A stretch of 64,000 nucleotides of DNA, taken from NCBI GenBank assembly GCA_963724645.1, contig CAVRVJ010000003.1:558001-622000 (forward strand), given 5' to 3'. This document shows positions 37,428 to 46,974 of the stretch, in pieces (position 1 is the stretch's first letter; each line of letters opens with the position of its first letter). Both the position numbers and the translations under genes were made by a program. The notes under the pieces are model-generated. The model saw only the letters and a program-made list of their open reading frames with translations. It did not search any database and was not told where the DNA came from. The stretch comes from CAVXSP01 sp963724645 (GTDB taxonomy: Bacteria; Acidobacteriota; Vicinamibacteria; Vicinamibacterales; SCN-69-37).

Positions 37428-38735
37428 ATGAAGCTTCGAACGATTCAAGCGCGCGAGATTCTCGATTCCCGGGGGAATCCGACTATTGAGGTCGACGTCG
37501 TGCTGGAGTCCGGGGCGCGCGGCCGGGCGGCGGTACCTTCCGGGGCGTCCACCGGCAGCCGCGAAGCTTTGGAATTGCGCGACAAGGATCCCAAGCGCTA
37601 CGCCGGCAAGGGCGTGCAGAAGGCCGTCGGGCACGTCAACGACGAAATCTCCGGCGCCCTGACGGGACACGCCGCCGATCAGCGCGCGCTCGACGAAAAA
37701 CTGCTGGCGCTCGACGGGACACCCAACAAGTCCAGGCTGGGCGCCAACGCGCTGCTCGGGGTGTCGATGGCGGCGGCTCATGCGTCAGCCGCGGCCGCGG
37801 GCCAACCTCTCTACGAGTACCTGGCCTCACTCGTGCCCGCCGCGGCCCGCAAGGGCGGCCCCATCCTTCCGGTGCCGATGATGAACATCCTGAACGGCGG
37901 CGCGCACGCTGACACGAACGTCGATTTTCAGGAGTTCATGGTCATGCCGCTCGGCCTGCCGACGTTTGCCGAGGCCCTGCGGGCGGGCGTCGAGACGTTT
38001 CATGCCCTCCGCGGGCTGCTCAAGAAGCGCGGCCTGTCCACCGGTGTCGGCGACGAGGGTGGATTCGCCCCCAGCCTGACCTCGAACCGCGAGGCCGTCG
38101 AGTTGGTCATCGAAGCAATTCACGCCGCCGGATATCAGCCCGGCGGGAACGTGTTCGTGGCAATGGACGTCGCGTCCAGCGAGTTCTGGGACGACGAAGC
38201 AGGCCGCTACGACCTTCGCAAGTCCGGCGAGGGCGCCAAGTCCTCCGACGAGATGATCGCGCTCTACGAGGACTGGGTCCGTCAGTACCCGATCATTTCT
38301 ATCGAAGACGGACTCGCGGAGGCCGACTGGCCAGGCTGGCAGCGTTTGACCGCCGCACTCGGCGAGCGGATTCAGCTTGTCGGGGACGATATCTTCGTCA
38401 CGAACCCCGCCATTCTCCGGCGCGGCATCGATGAGAAGATCGCCAACGCGCTGCTGGTCAAACTCAACCAGATCGGCACCGTCACTGAGACGCTGGACGC
38501 CATGGAGATGGCCCGGCAAGCGGGCTATACGAGCGTGATCTCGCATCGCTCCGGCGAGACCGAAGACACGACGATCGCCGATCTCGCCGTCGCCACCTGC
38601 GCCGGGCAGATCAAAACTGGTTCGGCCAGCCGGTCGGATCGCCTGGCCAAATACAACCAGCTGCTCCGCATCGAGCAGGAGCTCGGTCCTGCCGCGAAGT
38701 ACGCGGGACGCGAGGCTATCAGACAGCTGAGATAA
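37428..38735 (+). CDS. eno: Enolase
   Basis: Interconverts 2-phosphoglycerate and phosphoenolpyruvate in glycolysis. The intact 435-aa frame has N-terminal QAREILDSRGNPTIEVDV, the mobile loop SGASTG, GDEGGFAPS, the metal ligands in SIEDGLAEADW and GDDIFVTN, and the catalytic-Lys region through SHRSGETEDTTIADLAVA. Start ATG 37428. The next gene, gpmA, encodes the preceding glycolytic step. Confidence 0.98.
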   Translation: MKLRTIQAREILDSRGNPTIEVDVVLESGARGRAAVPSGASTGSREALELRDKDPKRYAGKGVQKAVGHVNDEISGALTGHAADQRALDEKLLALDGTPNKSRLGANALLGVSMAAAHASAAAAGQPLYEYLASLVPAAARKGGPILPVPMMNILNGGAHADTNVDFQEFMVMPLGLPTFAEALRAGVETFHALRGLLKKRGLSTGVGDEGGFAPSLTSNREAVELVIEAIHAAGYQPGGNVFVAMDVASSEFWDDEAGRYDLRKSGEGAKSSDEMIALYEDWVRQYPIISIEDGLAEADWPGWQRLTAALGERIQLVGDDIFVTNPAILRRGIDEKIANALLVKLNQIGTVTETLDAMEMARQAGYTSVISHRSGETEDTTIADLAVATCAGQIKTGSASRSDRLAKYNQLLRIEQELGPAAKYAGREAIRQLR

Positions 38736-38791
38736 GACTCAGGGTCTGGGCCCGCACGCTACCGGTCAGAGTCCCAAGCCGGGAATCCACG

Positions 38792-39539
38792 ATGCATACA
38801 CTCGTTCTCCTCCGACATGGCGAAAGCGTTTGGAACCGGGAAAACCGCTTCACGGGATGGACCGATGTCGATCTGAGCGACACGGGACTCGGCGAGAAGC
38901 GCAGACAGCGGGCCGGCTCCTGAAGCAGGGCGGATACGTCTTCGACATCGCGTACACGTCCGTCCTCAAACGCGCGATTCGCACGTGCTGGATCGCCCTC
39001 GATGAGCTGGATCTGCTGTGGATACCGATGCCGCGCGACTGGCGCTTGAACGAGCGGCATTACGGCGCGCTGCAGGGGCTCGACAAAGCAGAGACCGCGG
39101 CAAAGCACGGCGAAGCCCAACTGAAGATCTGGCGCCGCAGCTACGATATTCCCCCGCCGCCGCTGGCGCTCGATGACCCGCGCCATCCGTCACGCGATCC
39201 GCGCTACGCAGCCTGCGGCCGGAGCAGCAGCCTTGCGCGGAATCGCTGAAGGACACCGTCGCGCGATTCCTTCCGCTCTGGCAGGAGACCATTGCGCCGG
39301 CGATCCAATCAGGGCAACGAGTCCTCATCGCAGCGCACGGCAACAGCCTCCGCGCTCTCGTGAAGTATCTCGACCGGATCTCCGACGACGACATCGTCGA
39401 GCTCAATATCCCGACGGGCATTCCGCTCGTGTACGAACTCGACGCCGCGTTCACGCCGATTCGGCACTACTATCTTGGCGATCCGGAAGCCGCACGAAAG
39501 GCGGCGGAGGCCGTCGCGAAGCAAGGCAGAAAGGCATAG
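38792..39539 (+). CDS. gpmA: 2,3-bisphosphoglycerate-dependent phosphoglycerate mutase (two frameshifts)
   Basis: Moves phosphate between 3- and 2-phosphoglycerate. ATG 38792 gives MHTLVLLRHGESVWNRENRFTGWTD, with the phospho-His in RHGES. After a slip near 38905 the frame has LKRAIRTCWIALDELD and WRLNERHYGALQG. Another slip near 39215 leads to IAAHGNSLRALVKYLDRISD with the second catalytic His, and VYELD near the end. About 248 aa. It lies 56 bp downstream of eno. Confidence 0.94.
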
Positions 39540-39611
39540 CGCCCCGCACGCGGAACCCGCGCGGAGGGCAAAGCCGGTGGCAGGAGCCCTGGGCCTTCAA
39601 ACCCGAGCTGT

Positions 39612-39917
39612 TTATTCGACTTCCTTCTTCGCTTCCTCGTCCGACGAAATTCTCAGCGACTTGAGAAAACGTCGATCGTTGGCCGTGATATCCAGTTGAC
39701 GCGAGGCCAGCTTCTTGACGGCGCCGGGCTTCTGCATCAAGGTGCCGCTGGCATTCGTGCGGTTGACGAAGCCGATGACCGCCTCGAGCGACACACGCAG
39801 TTCCATTCCGGCCGCGCGCGCTTTCTCACGGCACGCTTCAACACGGGTATCGTCGGCGACCGCCGCGGCGATCGCATCCGCCAGTTCCCGGGCCAACTGG
39901 TTCACGAGCGTATCCAT
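39612..39917 (-). CDS. Small hypothetical protein
   Basis: 101-aa protein starting ATG 39917 (MDTLVNQLARELADAIAAAV), with a strong GGAGG ribosome site 6 bp upstream that decides this start over a longer open frame. Helical and charged, with ACREKARAAGMELRVSLEAVIGF in the middle and an acidic/Lys C-terminus (SSDEEAKKEVE). No known family recognised. Convergent with gpmA, divergent from the mutase gene. Confidence 0.7.
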   Translation of the reverse strand: MDTLVNQLARELADAIAAAVADDTRVEACREKARAAGMELRVSLEAVIGFVNRTNASGTLMQKPGAVKKLASRQLDITANDRRFLKSLRISSDEEAKKEVE

Positions 39918-40173
39918 GCAGACCTCCATACGCCGCCTGGCCGGGCGCTGAGGCGCACGGCGAGCGCAACCAAAGTTCGGAGCGGAAGCATTGAGCCGTG
40001 TGCGCAGGTCATTTGACGAGACATTTCGAGGTTCGTCCGTGGGCGGAAAAACTGCGGGCCATTGTAAACATCGGGTGTACACCGTGTCAAACATCAGGCG
40101 AATTCCAGCGTTCGTCTCACGCCAGCGCGCCTCGCCAGCCGTCGCATCGAGGCCTTGTGGCAGAATGGCCGCC

Positions 40174-41716
40174 ATGACGCGTCCCTTTTTCCGCCCGGAC
40201 GACGTCATTCCCGCGCCGGAAATCTCGGACGCTCCGGGCGAATTTCCCTACACGCGGGGCATCCAGCCGACCATGTATCGCGGGCGGCCCTGGACGATGC
40301 GCCAGTATGCCGGTTTCGGCACCGCAACGGAATCAAACGCCCGGTATCGCTATCTGCTCTCTCAGGGCGTGACAGGGCTCAGCGTCGCGTTCGATCTGCC
40401 GACGCAGATGGGTTACGACTCCGACCATCCGCTCGCTGCCGGTGAAGTCGGACGCGCGGGCGTGGCGATTGATTCGATCGACGATATGGCGGCGCTGTTC
40501 GATGCGATTCCTCTCGATCGCGTCTCGACCTCGATGACGATCAACGCCACGGCGATCATCGTGCTTGCGTTGTATGTGGCGGTCGCCAGACGCCAGGGGA
40601 CTGGGCTCGATCGGTTGTCGGGCACTATTCAAAACGACATCCTGAAGGAGTACATCGCGCGAGGCACGTATATCTATCCGCCGGCCGCGTCGCTGCGCAT
40701 CGTCACCGACGTGTTTGCGTGGTGCGAGCGGGAGCTGCCGAACTGGAACACGATTTCCGTCAGCGGCTATCACATCCGCGAAGCCGGATCGACCGCCGTC
40801 CAGGAAGTCGGGTTCACGCTCGCAAACGCGATCGTCTACGTGGAGTCCGCGCGTCGCGCCGGTCTCGAGGTGGATCGGATTCGGGCAGCGCCTGTCGTTC
40901 TTCTTCGCGGCGCACAACGACCTGCTGGAGGAAGTGGCGAAATTCCGGGCCGCACGACGGCTGTGGGCCCATGTGATGCGCGAGCGGTTCGGCGCCCGCC
41001 ATCCGCGCGCACTGCAGATGCGATTTCACACGCAGACCGCCGGCAGCACGTTGACGGCGCAGCAGCCCGACAACAACATCGTGCGCGTCGCGATCCAGTC
41101 TCTGGCGGCGGTCCTGGGCGGCACGCAATCGCTGCACGCCAACGGGCGCGACGAGGCGCTGGCGCTGCCGACGGAAGAGTCGGCCCGCATCGCGCTGCGC
41201 ACGCAGCAGATCCTGGCATCGGAAACCGGGATCACCAACACGGTCGATCCAGCCGGCGGGGCCTGGGCGATCGAGCAGCGGACCAACGAGATCGAGCGCG
41301 ACGCGCGCGCGCTCATCGAGGCGATCGACGCCTCAGGCGGCATGCTGGCGGCGATCGAGCGCGGGCAGATTCAGCGCCAGATTCAGGACGCGGCCTATGC
41401 CACGCAGCAGGCGATCGAGAGCCGCGCGACGATTGTGGTGGGCGTCAATCAGTTCGTCGACGCGGCCCGGCCGTCGTTTGAGCTGTTGCGACTCGACCCG
41501 GAAAGTGAGCGCCGCCAGGCCGATGCGGTGCGCGCGGTGCGCGCGAGCCGCGACGCCGCTGCATGGCAGTCTGCCCTGATCCAGGTCGAGCGCGCGGCCC
41601 TCGAGGAGATCAATCTCGTGCCGCCGATCATCGCCGCCGTCGAGGCGCGGGCCACGCTGGGCGAGATCTCGGATGCGCTTCGGCGCGTGTTCGGCGAGCA
41701 TCGCGAAACCCAGTGA
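40174..41716 (+). CDS. Acyl-CoA mutase large subunit, methylmalonyl-CoA mutase family (one frameshift)
   Basis: B12-dependent carbon-skeleton mutase catalytic (TIM-barrel) domain, about 514 aa, without the C-terminal B12-binding domain. It therefore needs a separate small subunit, which is not in the window. Motifs: TMYRGRPWTMRQYAGFGTATESN, LSVAFDLPTQMGYDSDHP, GTIQNDILKEYIARGTYIYPP. The frame slips near 40886 before RLSFFFAAHNDLLEEVAKFRAAR and continues to 41716. TMY and the Arg in ASLRIV match positions that bind the substrate carboxylate in methylmalonyl-CoA mutase, but QM replaces HR in FDLPTHRGYDSD, so the substrate is open. Its stop overlaps the ABC ATPase start (GTGA). Confidence 0.88.
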
Positions 41717-42714
41717 CCGACGCGACTCCGCTCCTGCGCGTGGAGGGCCTCTGCACGGTGTTCACCCTCGACGATGGCCGGGACGTCGCGGCAGTCGACG
41801 ACGCCTCCTTCGCGATCAACCGCGGCGAAACGCTGGGGCTCGTCGGTGAATCCGGCAGCGGCAAGTCAGTCACCGCGCTGTCGATCGTCCGCCTCGTCGC
41901 CCCGCCGGGGCGCATCGCGGCAGGCCGAATCGAATTCAACGGCGCCAATCTGCTGGAGCTGGACCCGGACGAGATGCGACGGCTCCGGGGCCGCCGGATC
42001 GGGTTCGTTTTTCAGGAACCCATGGTCAGCCTGAGCCCGGTCTTCACAATCGGCTATCAGCTTCAGGAGACGCTCGCGGTGCACGGGCTCGCGCGCGGAC
42101 GGGCGGCGCGTGATCGTGCCGTGGCCCTGCTCGACGCCGTCAGAGTCCCAGACCCGCGGCAACGGGCTCGCGAATACCCGCACCAGCTCAGTGGCGGCCT
42201 GCGGCAGCGCGCGATGATCGCCCTGGCGATCGCGGCCGAACCAGATTTGCTCATCGCCGACGAGCCGACCACGGCGCTCGACGCGACGGTCCAGGCTGAA
42301 ATCCTCGAGCTGCTGCGCGACATGCGGAGGTCCCTGCACCTCTCGATGCTGCTCATCACCCACGACCTTGGCGTGATCGCTCAGATGGCCGACCGCGTCG
42401 GCGTCATGTACGGCGGCCGCATCGTGGAGCAGGCGCCGCTCGAAGCGATTCTTCGATCGCCCGCGCATCCCTACACACGAGCCCTGTTGGCTTGTATTCC
42501 CGGAGAGCGTCCCGGCCCGGGACTCGTGGCGATTCCTGGGGCGGCGCCGAAGCTCGGCCAACGGCCGGCGGGTTGTGCCTTTGCGCCGCGCTGCCCGGCG
42601 CGGTTCGAGCCGTGCGATCTGGCGCCGCCACCGGAAGTACCCACGGGCCCAAGTCAGATGGCCCGGTGCTACCTTCACGGTGGGAGCGTCCGGATCGCCG
42701 GGCGCGATCGATGA
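41713..42714 (+). CDS. Peptide/nickel-type ABC transporter ATPase, OppD/DppD-like
   Basis: Energises uptake of oligopeptides or similar solutes at the inner membrane. GTG 41713 overlaps the mutase stop. Walker A GESGSGKS, Q-loop FVFQEP, ABC signature LSGGLRQR, Walker B LLIADEPTTALD and H-loop THD are all present. The C-terminal oligo_HPY extension has the Cys-rich GCAFAPRCPARFEPC motif typical of OppD. 333 aa, intact. No permease or binding-protein genes lie beside it. Confidence 0.92.
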   Translation: MTDATPLLRVEGLCTVFTLDDGRDVAAVDDASFAINRGETLGLVGESGSGKSVTALSIVRLVAPPGRIAAGRIEFNGANLLELDPDEMRRLRGRRIGFVFQEPMVSLSPVFTIGYQLQETLAVHGLARGRAARDRAVALLDAVRVPDPRQRAREYPHQLSGGLRQRAMIALAIAAEPDLLIADEPTTALDATVQAEILELLRDMRRSLHLSMLLITHDLGVIAQMADRVGVMYGGRIVEQAPLEAILRSPAHPYTRALLACIPGERPGPGLVAIPGAAPKLGQRPAGCAFAPRCPARFEPCDLAPPPEVPTGPSQMARCYLHGGSVRIAGRDR

Positions 42715-43589
42715 CAGCTCTCCTCGAGGTTCGCCACCTCGTGAAGGAGTTCCCCCAGCGAGGCCGGTTCTTCGGCGGGGGCCGCGCGCTCCGAGCCCTC
42801 GATGATCTGAGCTTTTCGATTCAATCAGGCGAGACTTTCGGTCTCGTCGGCGAATCCGGCTGCGGCAAGACGACGACCGGGCGGTGCGTCCTGCGGCTGA
42901 TCGAACCGACGTCGGGAGAGATCCGCTTCAATGACACGGACCTGCGCAGCCTGTCCCGGCGCGAGCTGCGGCGCGCGCGCCGTGACATGCAGATCGTGTT
43001 TCAGGATCCGTACTCGTCCCTGAATCCGCGGATGCGCGCCGGCGACATCGTCGAGGAACCACTCGTCATCCACCGGATCGGCACGCGCGGCGAGCGGGCC
43101 GCGCGCGTGCGGGAATTATTCAACCTGGTCGGGCTGGATGCCGGGCAGGCTCGACGGTATCCGCACGAGTTCAGCGGAGGCCAGCGGCAGCGGATCGGGA
43201 TCGCGCGTGCCATCGCGTTGCAGCCTTCGCTGATCGTGGCCGACGAGCCGGTCTCGGCACTGGACGTCTCAGTGCAGGCCCAGGTCGTCAATCTGCTGCT
43301 CGATCTCCAGCAGCGGTTCGGGTTGACCTACCTGTTCATCGCCCACGACTTGCGGCTGGTGCGGCAGATTTCCGATCGCGTGGCCGTGATGTATCGCGGC
43401 CGGCTCGTCGAAGTAGCCGCGACGGAAACGCTCTTCTCGAGCCCCGTGCACCCGTACACGCAGGCGCTGCTGTCGGCGATTCCGCGTCTGGCGCCCGGCG
43501 AAAGGATCCCGCGGATTCCGTTTGACGATTCGACGTTCGCGGCCTTGCCGCTCACGGAGGTGGGTGCCGGACATTTCGCCGCCGTCTGA
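42711..43589 (+). CDS. Peptide/nickel-type ABC transporter ATPase, OppF/DppF-like
   Basis: ATG 42711 overlaps the OppD-like stop (ATGA). Walker A GESGCGKT, FQDPYSSLNPRM (Q-loop motif specific to OppF/DppF), signature FSGGQRQR, Walker B LIVADEPVSALD and the HPYTQALLSAIP segment. It is about 293 aa and lacks the full Cys-rich tail of OppF, ending GAGHFAAV. Forms a heterodimer with the preceding ATPase. Permeases must be encoded elsewhere. Confidence 0.92.
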   Translation: MTALLEVRHLVKEFPQRGRFFGGGRALRALDDLSFSIQSGETFGLVGESGCGKTTTGRCVLRLIEPTSGEIRFNDTDLRSLSRRELRRARRDMQIVFQDPYSSLNPRMRAGDIVEEPLVIHRIGTRGERAARVRELFNLVGLDAGQARRYPHEFSGGQRQRIGIARAIALQPSLIVADEPVSALDVSVQAQVVNLLLDLQQRFGLTYLFIAHDLRLVRQISDRVAVMYRGRLVEVAATETLFSSPVHPYTQALLSAIPRLAPGERIPRIPFDDSTFAALPLTEVGAGHFAAV

Positions 43590-43616
43590 GCGGCGGACTC
43601 GCGCGGATATTCCGTG

Positions 43617-44303
43617 TCAGGCCGCGCGACGCACGTCCTTCTCGACCTGACCGTCCCGGATGTGGATGGCGCGATCGGCGTGGGCCGCGACGTCAGCCTC
43701 GTGAGTGACCAGCACGATGGTATTGCCCGCCTGGTGAAGGCGTGCGAAGAGCGCCATGATCTCGTCGCCGGTTTTTGAATCCAGATTGCCGGTGGGCTCA
43801 TCGGCCAGGAGAATCGACGGATTGTTGACCAGCGCGCGCGCGATGGCCACACGCTGCCGCTGCCCTCCCGACAATTCGTTCGGTCGATGCGTCTTGCGAT
43901 CGCCAAGCTCCACCTTGTCCAGAGCCTGGTGGGCGCGCTCCGCCCGGTTCTTGCCGGTCACGCCCGCATAAATCAGCGGCAGCTCCACATTGTGCAGCGC
44001 CGTCGCACGCGGAAGCAGATTGAACGTCTGGAACACGAATCCGATTTCCTCGTTGCGGATCCGCGCCAGCTCATCGTCATTCATCTCGCTGGCGCGCTTG
44101 CCGTTCAGCAGATACGTGCCCTTGGACGGGGTGTCGAGGCACCCAATCAGGTTCATGAGCGTCGATTTACCTGAACCCGAAGGCCCCATGATCGCCACGT
44201 ACTCGCCGCGCTCGATCTGCATCGAGACGCCGCGCAGCGCATGGATCTGCTCGGAGCCCATCTGATAGGTCTTCCAGAGGTCTTGAGTCTCAATCAATGC
44301 CAT
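43617..44303 (-). CDS. LolD/MacB-type ABC transporter ATPase
   Basis: 228-aa ATPase of the lipoprotein-export/macrolide-efflux family. Walker A GPSGSGKS, the family marker LNLIGCLD-like LMNLIGCLDTPSKG, FVFQTFNLLPRATALHNVELPLIY, signature LSGGQRQR, and Walker B ILLADEPTGNLDS. Intact. No FtsX-type permease is adjacent, so its partner cannot be named. Convergent with the OppF-like gene (27 bp gap). Confidence 0.93.
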   Translation of the reverse strand: MALIETQDLWKTYQMGSEQIHALRGVSMQIERGEYVAIMGPSGSGKSTLMNLIGCLDTPSKGTYLLNGKRASEMNDDELARIRNEEIGFVFQTFNLLPRATALHNVELPLIYAGVTGKNRAERAHQALDKVELGDRKTHRPNELSGGQRQRVAIARALVNNPSILLADEPTGNLDSKTGDEIMALFARLHQAGNTIVLVTHEADVAAHADRAIHIRDGQVEKDVRRAA

Positions 44304-44410
44304 AAATGGGGCCTAGGGGTTGGGCCTGGGGCCTCAAGAAGATACGCTATCTCCCTCGAGAGCGTTCAATCCGCGGCAGCGGCGCCTGAATGACGCTGGC
44401 GATCCACACA

Positions 44411-46375
44411 TCACTCCGAGCTCTCGTACTCATTCTTCAGCCGCGCCACGACCGCGGGATCGGCCAGCGTCGTGGTATCGCCCAGCGTCTTGCCTTCAGC
44501 GATATCACGCAGCAGGCGGCGCATGATCTTCCCGGATCGGGTCTTCGGCAGGTCGGCCGCGAACAGAATCTGATCCGGCCGCGCGATCGCGCCAATCTTC
44601 TTCACGACGTGACCCTTGAGCTCCTCGGCCAGGTCCGGACTTTGATGCGAGCCCTCCTTCAGAGTGACGAAGGCCGCAAGGGCTTGGCCTTTGATTTCGT
44701 GCGGACGGCCGACCACCGCCGCCTCCGCGACCTTGGGATGGTCCACCAGCGCGCTCTCGACCTCCATCGTGCCGATGCGATGCCCGGCGACGTTGAGCAC
44801 GTCGTCGACCCTGCCGAGCAGCCAGTAGTAGCCGTCGGCGTCCAGGCGCGCCCCGTCGCCCGTGAAATACACACCGTCGGGCCAGCGCGTCCAGTACTGC
44901 TGCACGTACCGATCAGGATCGCCATAGATGCCCCGCAGCATCGCCGGCCAGGGCTTGGTGAGCGCGAGCAGACCGCCGCCTTCGGTGACCGCCTGGCCGC
45001 CCGCCTTGCGAATTTCGGCACTGATGCCCGGAAAGGGCATGGTCGCGGATCCGGGCTTCAACGCGGTCAGGCCGGGCAGCGGCGTGATCATGATTTGTCC
45101 TGTTTCGGTTTGCCACCACGTGTCGATCACGGGACACCGGTTCCGCCCGATGTGTTCCGCGTACCACATCCAGGCCTCCGGGTTGATCGGCTCACCGACC
45201 GACCCGAGCAAGCGAAGACTGCTGAGGTTGCGTTGGGCGGGATACTCCACGCCCCATTTCATGAAGGCACGGATGGCCGTGGGCGCCGTGTAGAAGATCG
45301 TGACGCCGTACCGCTCGATGAGCCTCCAGAAACGGTCCTTCTCGGGCCAATCGGGCGCGCCTTCGTACATGAGCACGGTCGCGCCGTTCTGCAGCGGGCC
45401 GTACACAACATAACTGTGGCCGGTCACCCAGCCGATGTCGGCCGTGCACCAGTACACGTCCTCGTCGCGCAAATCAAAGACCCATTTCGTGGTCGCGTAC
45501 GTGCCGACGAGGTAACCGGCGGTCGTGTGCACGATGCCCTTCGGCTTGCCGGTCGTGCCGGAGGTGTAGAGGATGTACAGCATGTCCTCCGCGTCCATCG
45601 GTTCCGGCGCGGAGTCGGCGGACGCATCCTGCATGAGCTCGTGATACCAGCGATCCCGGCCGTCCTGAATATGGACAGGAAACGCGTCGCGCGGATCGCG
45701 CTGCACGACCACGACATGCTGAATGGACGGCGTGGCTTTGAGTGCCTCGTCTGCCGTCCGCTTGAGCGGCACGATCTGGCCGCGCCGATATCCGCCGTCG
45801 GCGGTGACCAGCACCGAGCACGACGCGTCGTTGATCCGATCCCGAAGCGATTCCGCGCTGAAGCCGCCGAAGATGACGCTGTGGACCGCGCCAATCCGCG
45901 CGCACGCGAGCATGGCGATCGCCAGCTCCGGCACGAGCGGCAGGTACAGCGCCACGCGATCGCCTTTGCGGACGCCGAGACCCTTCAGCACGTTCGCGAA
46001 TTGACACACCTGGCGATGCAGATCGAAGTAGGTCAGCGTGCGGCGGTCGCCTGGCTCGCCTTCCCACATGATCGCCGCTTTGTTGCGGCGCGCGGTACGC
46101 AGGTGCCTGTCGAGACAGTTGGCGCTCGCGTTGATCTTGCCGCCGACGAACCACTTCGCATGGGGCGGCTGCCACTCCAGCACCGTCGTCCAGGGCTGCA
46201 CCCACTCGAGCTCGGCGGCGAAGCGGGCCCAGAAGGCCTCCGGATCGCGCGCGGCGCGGGCGTAGACCTCCGGATCGGTGACCAGAGCAGTGTCGCGCCA
46301 GTGCTTGGAAGGCGGGAACACGCGCTGTTCGTTCAGCAGGGCGTTGATTTCGGACTGGGCGGATGGGTCGGACAT
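44411..46375 (-). CDS. acs: Acetyl-CoA synthetase (AMP-forming)
   Basis: Activates acetate to acetyl-CoA via acetyl-AMP. The intact 654-aa frame has NALLNEQRVFPPS at the N-terminus, the P-loop YTSGTTGKPKGIVHT, DTWWQTETGQIMITPLPG (A5 region), YFTGDGA and the C-terminal PKTRSGKIMRR with the Lys that protein acetyltransferases modify. Typical Acs length. Alone on the minus strand between the LolD-type ATPase and a small membrane protein. Confidence 0.97.
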   Translation of the reverse strand: MSDPSAQSEINALLNEQRVFPPSKHWRDTALVTDPEVYARAARDPEAFWARFAAELEWVQPWTTVLEWQPPHAKWFVGGKINASANCLDRHLRTARRNKAAIMWEGEPGDRRTLTYFDLHRQVCQFANVLKGLGVRKGDRVALYLPLVPELAIAMLACARIGAVHSVIFGGFSAESLRDRINDASCSVLVTADGGYRRGQIVPLKRTADEALKATPSIQHVVVVQRDPRDAFPVHIQDGRDRWYHELMQDASADSAPEPMDAEDMLYILYTSGTTGKPKGIVHTTAGYLVGTYATTKWVFDLRDEDVYWCTADIGWVTGHSYVVYGPLQNGATVLMYEGAPDWPEKDRFWRLIERYGVTIFYTAPTAIRAFMKWGVEYPAQRNLSSLRLLGSVGEPINPEAWMWYAEHIGRNRCPVIDTWWQTETGQIMITPLPGLTALKPGSATMPFPGISAEIRKAGGQAVTEGGGLLALTKPWPAMLRGIYGDPDRYVQQYWTRWPDGVYFTGDGARLDADGYYWLLGRVDDVLNVAGHRIGTMEVESALVDHPKVAEAAVVGRPHEIKGQALAAFVTLKEGSHQSPDLAEELKGHVVKKIGAIARPDQILFAADLPKTRSGKIMRRLLRDIAEGKTLGDTTTLADPAVVARLKNEYESSE

Positions 46376-46424
46376 GAAGCTTCGGCCTCTAATCCTGGAA
46401 CAGCCGACTCACCGGCTCGACGCT

Positions 46425-46904
46425 TCAAGCGGGCGGAGCCGCGGGCGGCGTCTTCTTCCTGAAGAAGGCAAGCCCGAGCAGAGCTCCGAGCATGCTGAAC
46501 ACGGCGTAGATCGGCAGCGTCACCGCAAACTGCAGCAGGACCAGTCCCCGGCCCGTGATCACATTGAGCAGCATGTCGCGAAACTGCGGAGGAATGTCCG
46601 GATTGGACTCCAGCTGGCTTCGTACCTGATCCTGCCACAGCGGGCCAGTCCAGTGCAGGAACGCCCAGGTCCCGATGACGGTCAGCAGGGCCCCAATGGC
46701 GCCAGCCAGCAACCCGCCAAGAACGGCGTCGGCGGTCTCCAGCGGCTCGACTTGCTGTTGCTGGCGCAAATAGACGGTGAGGAGCCCGCCCGACCACGAC
46801 CCAGAGACAGCAGCAAAGATTCAGGCCGCTGACGATCGGCAGCGACGACAGGATGCCGATGAACAAGCCGCCGAGCAGCGCGGGTTGGTAGCGGTTTGGG
46901 GCAT
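46425..46904 (-). CDS. Small multi-pass membrane protein (one frameshift)
   Basis: ATG 46904 (MPQTATNP). One missing base near 46880 separates it from GLFIGILSSLPIVSGLNLCCCLWVVVG, and another slip near 46780 leads to RQQQQVEPLETADAVLGGLLAGAIGALLTVIGTW. Four hydrophobic segments are visible, with an amphipathic stretch (QVRSQLESNPDIPPQFRDML) between the third and fourth, and a Pro/Ala tail after FFRKK. About 160 aa. Resembles uncharacterised membrane proteins with a Gly/Cys-rich first helix pair; function unknown. Confidence 0.72.
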
Positions 46905-46974
46905 GACCTCGGTCTGGGCTCGGGCGGCGCGCCGGCTCATGATGCGGCCTGCAGCCCGCGCCTCCGCCGCAGCT

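Noticed and set aside
43575..43600. Terminator between the OppF-like gene and the LolD-type gene (CCGCCG/CGGCGG)
   Set aside because: The stem is only 6 bp and has no T-run on either strand.
44390..46462. A 690-codon plus-strand frame opposite acs
   Set aside because: The minus strand encodes a complete acetyl-CoA synthetase; the antisense product has no recognisable domain.
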